A stretch of 55,051 nt of DNA, taken from JAJFFW01 sp038534195 (GTDB taxonomy: Bacteria > Pseudomonadota > Alphaproteobacteria > Caulobacterales > Parvularculaceae). This document shows positions 32,170 through 40,700 of the stretch, piece by piece (position 1 is the stretch's first letter; every line of letters starts with the position of its first letter). Made by a program: the position numbers and the translations under genes. The notes under the pieces were generated by a model. That model searched no databases. It saw nothing but the letters and a program-made list of their open reading frames with translations, and was not told the DNA's origin. The stretch lies in contig JBCAXE010000022.1 in the NCBI GenBank assembly GCA_038534195.1, positions 1 to 55,051 of the forward strand. The letters run 5' to 3'.

Positions 32170-33368
32170 TCAGCGTAAACGAAGCCTGCGCTATAATCAC
32201 CAATACTGTACGGCGCATCGACACGGTTGAGCTTCCACTGAGCGAGGCGTCCGGACGCGTCCTTGCAGAACCCGTCGTCGCAAATCTCACGCATCCGCCA
32301 TTCGCCGCATCCGCCATGGACGGCTACGCAATACGGTATGACGATATTCGTCAGGGCGTATTAGAATTTAAAATTATCGGAATATCTTCTGCAGGCGATC
32401 GTTTTTCAGGCGCGGTAAAGTCCGGTGAAGCTGTCCGGATCTATACGGGCGCGCCTATTCCCGATGATGCTGACACCATCATTATCCAGGAACATGCCGA
32501 CCGCGACGGCGACCACATTCTGATTTCTCAACCCGCGGCGACATCGGCCGACCAGTACCAGCATGTGAGACGGGAAGGCATCGACTTTTTCGAAGGCGGA
32601 GAGCTTTTGGCGAAAGGAACGATCCTCAACGGCCCCGCCCTTGCGCTGGCGGCGGCGGGCAATAATCCCACGGTCAATACATACCTAAAGCCGCGCATTG
32701 GCGTCATCGCCAATGGCGATGAACTTGTCATGCCTGGCGATACTCCTTGCAGGGACGATATCATTTGCTCGATCCCGGCAGGATTGCTTCCAATGCTGGA
32801 TGCCTGGGGCGCGGATTCCCACTTTCTTGGCATTATCGCCGACGACCTCAGCGAGATCCGACGTTTGATCAAGACTTCTTCAGACTACGATATTCTCATC
32901 CCTTTAGGAGGCGCGTCCGTCGGCGATCGCGACTTCATGCGGCGCGCTTTCAGCGATTGCGGCTTCGTCGCCAAATTTGAAAAGGTCGCGGTTAAGCCGG
33001 GCAAACCGACCTGGTTCGGAACAATGGGCGACCAGATCGTCCTGGGCCTTCCCGGCAATCCGGCCTCAGCGCTCGTAACGGCGATTTTGTTCGCGCGGGT
33101 CGCGGTTAAAGCTGCATTAGGACAGGACGACGACAACACCCTTTTTTCCGCGACTCTCACCGAAGACCTACCCAAAAACGGACCTCGAGAAACTTGGTTG
33201 CGAGGAATGGCGATTTCAGATGAACAAAGTCAATGGCGCGTATCGCCCAATGCACAACAAGACAGTTCCCTGCTTTCCGTTTTCGCCAAATCAAATGTGC
33301 TTATCCGCCGTGAAGCGAACGCGCCGCCGCTGCCGTCCGGCGCCGCTGTTCAATGTCTTAAATACTGA
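32166..33368 (+). CDS. moeA: Molybdopterin molybdenumtransferase MoeA
   Basis: This 400-residue protein inserts molybdate into adenylated molybdopterin. Key motifs are FAASAMDGYAIRYDD, YTGAPIPDDADTIIIQE, IGVIANGDELV, LGGASVGDRDFMR and VAVKPGKPTWFG with LGLPGNPASALV. The start TTG at 32166 overlaps the moaC TGA, so translation is coupled. It is the last gene of the TauE-moa unit. The 154 bases before the convergent mobA gene show no clear terminator. Confidence 0.94.
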   Translation: MISVNEACAIITNTVRRIDTVELPLSEASGRVLAEPVVANLTHPPFAASAMDGYAIRYDDIRQGVLEFKIIGISSAGDRFSGAVKSGEAVRIYTGAPIPDDADTIIIQEHADRDGDHILISQPAATSADQYQHVRREGIDFFEGGELLAKGTILNGPALALAAAGNNPTVNTYLKPRIGVIANGDELVMPGDTPCRDDIICSIPAGLLPMLDAWGADSHFLGIIADDLSEIRRLIKTSSDYDILIPLGGASVGDRDFMRRAFSDCGFVAKFEKVAVKPGKPTWFGTMGDQIVLGLPGNPASALVTAILFARVAVKAALGQDDDNTLFSATLTEDLPKNGPRETWLRGMAISDEQSQWRVSPNAQQDSSLLSVFAKSNVLIRREANAPPLPSGAAVQCLKY

Positions 33369-33522
33369 CCGACCGCTCCAAAATCGACTTCAGAACACCG
33401 ACCATGCTTTCACTGATCTGAAGCGTCTCGCGACCAAACCGTCGTCGAGCGATATCTTTCGTCCCAGTCGGCCCTATTTTTTGTAATCTTCAGACGAAAT
33501 CGACGGACGGTAAGAACAATCA

Positions 33523-34089
33523 CTATTCCTGATTGATGAGAGTTTGCGCCATGCGAATATCCTCTTGGGAATTGAGATTGGTGAATGCGCGGCCATCTTC
33601 AAAGAAGACTTCTTGCGCGCCGAGTTGGGTTGCAAGCGATTTTAGCGACGGCGATTCCTTCGTATGCAAATGCTCAATCAGCGGACCGATTTCCCAATAA
33701 CCAAAGGTTGGATGCACACCGGATCTCGTCGCCGCGACAGCAGCGCCATGCGGCGGACGCAGCTTATCGAACAGATCAAGCGGCAGGAATGGCGCGTCCA
33801 CGGGGACGCACAAAAAGCCTTTTTCACCTGATTTTCTTCCAGTAATCTCTGTGGCTCCAGCGAACAGGCCCGCCGCAGGCCCTCGAGGACCATCTTCAAG
33901 GTCAGGGCAGTTTCCGAACGCCAAGCCGTAATTGTGCGGCCCCGCAATGAGGATTTCATCGACCTGATTGGACAATTGGCCAACGACGCAATCGATCAGT
34001 CGCCGCCCTCCAAAGAGCGCTTCACCCTTGTCGCAAAACCCCATGCGCCTGGCTTCGCCGCCTGCGAGCACAACTGCAATCCGGCTCAT
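33523..34089 (-). CDS. mobA: Molybdenum cofactor guanylyltransferase MobA
   Basis: This 188-residue nucleotidyltransferase adds GMP to Mo-molybdopterin to give MGD, the cofactor form needed by DMSO-reductase-family enzymes such as SoeA. VVLAGGEARRMGFCDKGEALF is the GTP-binding signature with the DK pair, and FLCVPVDAPFLPLDLF is the metal-binding segment. The ATG at 34089 has GAGGAG 8 bases upstream. It is transcribed towards moeA. No other Mo enzyme is encoded in the window, which ties it functionally to soeABC. Confidence 0.93.
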   Translation of the reverse strand: MSRIAVVLAGGEARRMGFCDKGEALFGGRRLIDCVVGQLSNQVDEILIAGPHNYGLAFGNCPDLEDGPRGPAAGLFAGATEITGRKSGEKGFLCVPVDAPFLPLDLFDKLRPPHGAAVAATRSGVHPTFGYWEIGPLIEHLHTKESPSLKSLATQLGAQEVFFEDGRAFTNLNSQEDIRMAQTLINQE

Positions 34090-34700
34090 GTAGGGAGCTC
34101 CTCAGCAAAAAAAATCGTAGATTGCGCAACGAATTGCTCGGCATAGCCGGGAGGTCAAGGATTCTCTTCGCGAAATAAATCCGATTGCGTTGCGCGGAAG
34201 ATCCTTCCAAATGTCGCTGCGGCATATCCCGTGACGCAAAAAGCGATCCGCAGGAAACATGACCGACGACTTCATAATGGGGATTTCTTTGGTGGCGGCT
34301 CCATTTGCAAAATTTAAATAACTCTTTCTCGTTCTTTTAAACGTCACGCATTCTTTAACCCGTCTACGAATATCAGCCCCCACCAAGCGAAGTGTGATTG
34401 CTTGTTTTCTCGTCACCGCTTAACCGCCCCATAAGATCTTCTTAACTTTATAATCATGTTGGAACTATCGAGCATATTTTCTTGGTTGAGGCCGTTAACT
34501 AAGGTTTCACGATCGCACATTCATGAGTTTTATCGTTGTAATTATACTACCTTAGACAGCATCGGCGGATTAATCGTACACCAATTAATCAACGGGATAT
34601 TTACTATCTGTATTTACCTTCTTCTTTAAATATTTGCGGTTGTGCTGATCGCTAGGGTTTGTGGAGACACAATTACGAAGCACGGCCAATTAGGAGGGTC
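34090..34700. other. Long intergenic region before the giant surface protein
   Basis: This gap of about 600 bases is more AT-rich than the flanking genes. A weak minus-strand frame at 34102-34416 resembles nothing and is not accepted as a gene. TATAAT occurs at 34449-34454 but without a matching -35. The inverted repeat at 34568-34590 is listed separately. The likely role is a long regulatory region or leader for the surface-protein operon. Confidence 0.4.
34568..34590. promoter_or_regulatory. Inverted repeat upstream of the giant surface-protein gene
   Basis: GATTAAT (34568-34574) and ATTAATC (34584-34590) form a perfect inverted repeat with a 9-base spacer, about 115 bases before the start codon. 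The size suits a dimeric regulator. Its TTAA cores are 11 bases apart, so it is not the TTAA-N7-TTAA box of CtrA. Confidence 0.4.
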
Positions 34701-34706
34701 GTGATC

Positions 34707-37700
34707 TTGTTTGTGAATCCGGTTGCTCGCCGCACGGTCGGCGAGCTTAAGCGCTTTTGCGCCAAATTTCCAAAAACCAACGTCGTCCGCGCGACGCTGC
34801 TTGGGGTTCTATCCCTGGGCGCAGCGACGCCGGTATTGGCGGATACTGAAGTTTTCATCTCCAGCTATACGTCGACGCCCTCGCCATCCATTCCAAATTC
34901 GGTTGAGGGCGAATTCACAATCGTGATCCAGTCTTCGGGGCCGGACATTCCAGCCACCGCAGGATTGGTCGTCGACATTGCGCAAAATGTTGAGATAACG
35001 TCGGCGCCCGCCGGCTGTTCGATCTCGGGCGCCTTCCCGGCGGCGCAGCAACTAACATGCAGCTTCACAAATCTGCCGATCGGCGCGACGACGGTGATCT
35101 ACAATGCGACGGCGCGCGACTCCTCGCCTACATCGCAACCTTCCACATCAACAGCGACGGTAACGAGTTCGGACGACAACAATCCCGGTAATAATGTTCT
35201 CACGCTTGATGTGACAGTGCAGACGGCCGCGGATTTGACGCTTGCGCTCAACGGCCCGTCGAGCGCGCCGGCGGGATCGACAATTGATTTCATTGCAACA
35301 CCCAATAACGGTGGCCCTGACGCAACCTCAGCTGCGCGTGCAGTCTTTAACTTACCGGCGGCGATCGAATTCGACTTTGATTCGGCGAACGGCGCGGGAT
35401 GGTTGTGCTCGACTACTGGGTTGACAGTAACCTGCGACTATACTGGCGCGCCAATTGGGTCCGGCGGGAATTTTCCCAATATCACCCTGAGCGGCGATAT
35501 TGTTCGCGACACGGCGGGATCCATTACCCTTAACGGCGACATACAGACGACATCCCTCTTTTTTCCAGACCCGGACGGAACGAATAATACGGCGGCCCAG
35601 ATCGTTTCCGTCACACCAGGTACTGATCTTTCCGGCTCGAAATCAATGCCCTCCAATATCCTCATTGGCGGCGGGCCGGCGACGGTTGACCTGACGATCA
35701 CTAATAACGGGCCTCAAGACATTGGCGCCGGCGCCGAAATCGTAGACGCTTTCTCATCTTCACTCCGAGTGACGGCACTCCCGCCCGGATGCGCTGCGAA
35801 CGCAGCCTTGCCGGCAGTCGGGCCGACCGTCACGTGTGTCGCGGGCGCCCTGAATAACGGCGCATCACAGACATTTTCCTTAACTGTCGAGGCCGAAACG
35901 CCGTCGCCGTCTGCGGAAACCAACCAGGCGAGCGTCACGCCGCCGACCGGAATTGACGACCCCGTTTCGGGAAACAACACGGCGAGCGCGCCGTTTCAGG
36001 TTTTCTCACCCTTCGCCGATCTCAGTCTCAGCAAGTCAAAAGGGCCAAATCCCTTCAATTCGGGCAGCAACGTCACGTCCACGATCACAGTGCGTAACGA
36101 AGGCGTGGCCGACGCGACCTATGACGGAACGACCACGTTCCTACGGGTTGTGGATACGCTCGACACGGATGAAACGTTGAACTTAGCGGCCACGAACGCG
36201 GATCCGGCGAATGTCGGCGTGTGGAGTTGCGCGGCGACGGGCGCAACCGAGGTTACCTGCGAAAGTATTGGCGCTGGCGTTCTTTCTGACGGCGCCACCC
36301 GGCAACTCAGAATTATCACAACGACGCTGTCCACTTTTGACGGCTCTATTTCCAATACCGCCTGTGTTTCTGCGTCGACGCATACGCCGGCGGATAACAA
36401 CACCGGCAATGATTGCGATACGGCGTCGTCATTTTCAACGACAGAAGAGACGGATCTCGGTATTGAAAAAACCGTCGGTAAGACGGCGGCGAGCGCCACG
36501 GCGGAAACCGTCTCTCTCGCATCGAATGAGAATTCTTATTTTATTCGCTTGCGGGCGCGAAATCTTGGCGCCGAGTTGGCGCGCACGGTCCGCGTTACCG
36601 ATTCAATACCGCAATTTCTGAACACGACGATATCGGGCGTTCTCCACCGCACCACGATTACGGAAGTCGACAACACTGGCGCCGCAGTGGCGTCGCCTGT
36701 TTGCACAATGAGCAATGCAAACGTGACTTGCACATTCACCAATCTGGCGGCCGGCGCCGACCGCGACATCTTCTTGCGCGTTGATCGTCCATTTAATACG
36801 CCACTAAACAGCTCAGGCGCGCCCGTGTTTTTTACAAATACGGCGGCGATATCATCGCCAAACACTACCGATACAAACAGTTCCAACAACAGCGATACGG
36901 CGCAGATCAGCGCAGCGCCGGTGGCCGATATCACCATCACGTCGCAAAACGTCACGCCGAATCCGGCGCAAGTCGGCCGCGAGCTGACCTACACGATTAG
37001 TATTCGAAATATCGGACCTAATCAGGCGAACGACGTCACCTTCGCCAATCCGATTGATCCATCAAAATTTGACTTCGTCGCTGGCAGCGCATCGACGACG
37101 AAACCTGGCGGATCATGTTCCTTCACCGCTGGCGAAGTTCGCTGCTCTCTCGGACGTTTCAATCGCGGCGAGACCCGTCAGACGTCTTTCAGCGTCTTTG
37201 CAAAATATCCCTTTATGGGCCTGACGTCAGCCGCCAGCTTTCCGCTTGATATCGACAATATAGCAAATGTCACAACGACAACGGACGAAGACCCTTCAAC
37301 GGCGGCAATCGACGGTCCTGGCGCGTTTCCAAACACGAACACGCTCACGCATAGCGTCATTGCGCCAGTGGTCGATCTCACCGTTGAGAAAGACGAGCCA
37401 AATAGCGGCTATGACCCGGTAATTTTCGAAGATGAGTGTCTGACTTACGACGTGCGCGTATCAAATATTGGCGCATCGAGAGCGACAGGCGTTCAGTTCG
37501 TCGATATGCCAAGTCCGGAACCCGGTTTTGACATGACCTTTGTCGGGTTTGCGGTCAATCCTGTGGGCGCCAATGGCGGCTTCACGTTGAAGGCCGCGCC
37601 AGGCGCAGTTTGTACGGCGGCGAGCGCCGCCACGCCGCCTTCGTGCACGGATCCTGTCACCGCCGCGACGATCTCACCCTCCGCTGGCGCTGGAATAGGC

Positions 37701-40700
37701 GACGTGACCTGCCGCATCGATCCAGCGGACGCCGACAGCACGCTCGACCAGGTTGAGCAGTCGATTTTCCGGCTTTATTTCCGGACATCGGAACCATCGA
37801 ACATTCAGCCAACGTCACCGCTCAGTTTCGCTGACGACGCCGCTGCGACGTCGCTTGAACAGCGCAATGATGCATCGCTGGAGGCGAACAACGGCAACAA
37901 CACGTCCGACGAAACAACGACGGTCTTGCCAAAAACCGACTTGCAAATCCTGTCGAAAGCCGTCAACGCAGGCGCAAGCGGTCCGTTCAATGTGAATGAG
38001 CCGATACCATTCGACATTACGTTTTCAAACGAAGGCCCCTCGCCCACCACGCAAGTTATCATCAGCGATCCGCTGCCAGCCGGATTTGTCTTTGTTCCCA
38101 ATGCGCAATCACCTGCGATCGCAAACGCCGTCGTTACCACCGGACCGGCGCGCGGCGGCGCATATGGAGTCACATCGTTCAATTGTTCCGGTACGGGCAG
38201 CGTCACTTGTACAATTGATGGAAACTTCCCGCCAAACAGCGTAACCGGCACGACAGACACGTTCGTCTTGACGGTGAACGCCCGAGCGGCCTTCCCGTTT
38301 GCAGGGCCTTATGGGTCGAACATAACGAACACAGCGACCATCGCCGTCGGACGCGACGGCTCGAACAATCCAATCGCGCGTGACTTTGATGCCGGCAACA
38401 ACACCGGCTCGACGAATGTACAAATTCAGCGCTCGGCGATCTCCGGTTCGGTTTTCAATGACGCGGACCGCGGCGGCGCGACGGATTTCGACACAGGCGA
38501 AGGAATCTCCAGCGTTACGCTGTCGCTTTCAGGGACCGACATTTACGGGAATTCTATTAACTCGGCGGATGTGACGACCGACAGCGCCGGCGGGTTCACC
38601 TTCAATAATCTTCCACCAGGAACGTATTCGCTGGTGGAAACACAGCCGAACAACTTTTTTGATGTGAACGAAACGGCCCCTGGCGGCAATGGCGTTGTCG
38701 ACACCGCATCATTTTCCAACAATAGCGCGCAAAATACGATTTCAGGCATATCGCTCGGCGAAGCCGAAACGCTTCCGGGATACCTGTTCCAGGAATTCGC
38801 TGAAGCCCGTCTGCGCGGAAGTATCTATTCCGATCTCAACAATGACGGCGTCTTCAACAGCGGCGATGTCGGCATCGCGAACAGTCAATTCCCGGGCGGT
38901 AATGAAGTCCGTCTAACGGGAACAGACTATACCGGCGCGAGCCTCAATCTGACGCGGGGCGTCAATGGGTCCGGATTATTCAATTTTTCTGATCTACCGC
39001 CCTCTCAAGTTGGCTCTGATTATATCCTTACACAGATCAATATGCCAAACGGATTTGTCGATGGACTGGAATTTGACGGAAACGCTGTTGTACCAGGCAC
39101 CGCAGGGCGAGTGCTGAGTGCGGAAACCATTACCGTTGGTCAAGTCGACCCAGGCGATAATCTGCAGAACAGAAATTTTGGCGAAATCGACGAACCGTCA
39201 ATTTCCGGCTTCATCTATATCGATAGCGATGAGGATGCGGTCAGGGACCCCGGCGAATCGGCGGGCCTTGCAAACGGCGTTCTACGATTGACCGGCGTCG
39301 ACGATCTCGGCCAAGCGATTGATTGCTCGATCACAACAACCGCATCGGGCGCCTTCACCTTTGCAGATCCGGCCGATAGCAATCCTCTTTGCCAAACGCT
39401 CCGCCCCAGTGACGCGGCCGGATACACGCTGACGGAAACGCCGCCGCCGAGCCTGACGCATACGGGCGCGTTCATCGGCTCTGCGGGCGGAACGGCCAAC
39501 GGCGTCAACGGGGCGAATACGCCGTCGCTCGGCGTTGGCGTCACCGTCATCACAGGCATCGTCCTCGATCCGGGCGTTGATGCGGTCAACTATAATTTTG
39601 GTGAGACGGGCGATGGACTGCTTGGCGCAGTCTACGTCGACTCCAATAATAATGGAATTCGCGACAGCGGCGAACAAGGTATTCCGGGCGTCGATATCAC
39701 GCTATCGGGCACGACCGATACGGGTCAGGACGTCTGTACACTGATCGCGAGCTGCGTCGTCACGACAGACGCCAATGGCGGCTTTTCGTTCCTCGACATA
39801 CCGGGTTCCAACGCCGCCGGCTATACGCTTACCGAACAACCGCAATCGACTGCACCGCTCAACGCGTATGGCGACGGCCAGGAAACAGTTGGCGAGGTTG
39901 CTGGCGCCGCGGTCGGCGCGGCGGGGTCGGACGTCATAACCGGAATCGTGCTTAACGGGGGTGACCTTGCGAACGGATATCTCTTCGGGGAAACCTCAGG
40001 CGGTCTGTCGGGATTTGTCTATGTGGACAATGACGACAATGGCGTGCGCGACGGCGGCGACCCGCCGATCGACAATGTGACCATCACCCTTTCGGGAACA
40101 ACGGCGGACGGTCAGGACATCTGCACGTTCCTCGCCAATCTTAGCCCGGCGCGCGCCTGCACAACGCAAACGCTGGCTGACGGGTCATTTTCCTTCCCTG
40201 ACTTACCGGCGCCGAACAGCACCGGCTATACGCTGACCGAGACCCAACCGGTGGAATTCGCAGACGGACGCGAAAGCGCCGGATCGCCGGCGGGCGTCGT
40301 CAATAACGCGACATTCGGCTCCACGCCGGCGCAAAACCGGATTTCCGGCATTGTCCTCAACCCTGGGCAATCGGGCGTTGAGTACGGCTTCGGCGAACGA
40401 GGCGTTGCGATTTCAGGCCGCGTCTATGTGGATCTGAACCGTGACGGCGTCGACGATAGCGAAGGCGGTCTCGAATCTGTGGAGATTATTCTCCGAGATG
40501 GCGGCGGAAACGAGGTCGCGCGAACAACCACCGCCGCCGATGGAAGCTATCGTTTCGAGGGCCTTCCCGCTGGCGACTACACCGTAGAGGAAGTCCAACC
40601 AGCCGGCTACGGATCATCAACGCCTGATACTGTCGCTTTAACGCTTCCAGCGGGCGGAACCGCCAGCGCCGACTTTGGCGAAACCGTATCGACACTTGAA

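Noticed and set aside
34102..34416. Minus-strand frame of 104 codons in the long gap before the giant gene
   Set aside because: It has no ribosome site I trust, an unusual composition rich in Arg and Ser, and no recognisable domain; it is more likely chance.
34568..34590. CtrA box for cell-cycle control of the surface protein
   Set aside because: The TTAA cores are 11 bases apart and not the 7 required by TTAA-N7-TTAA.
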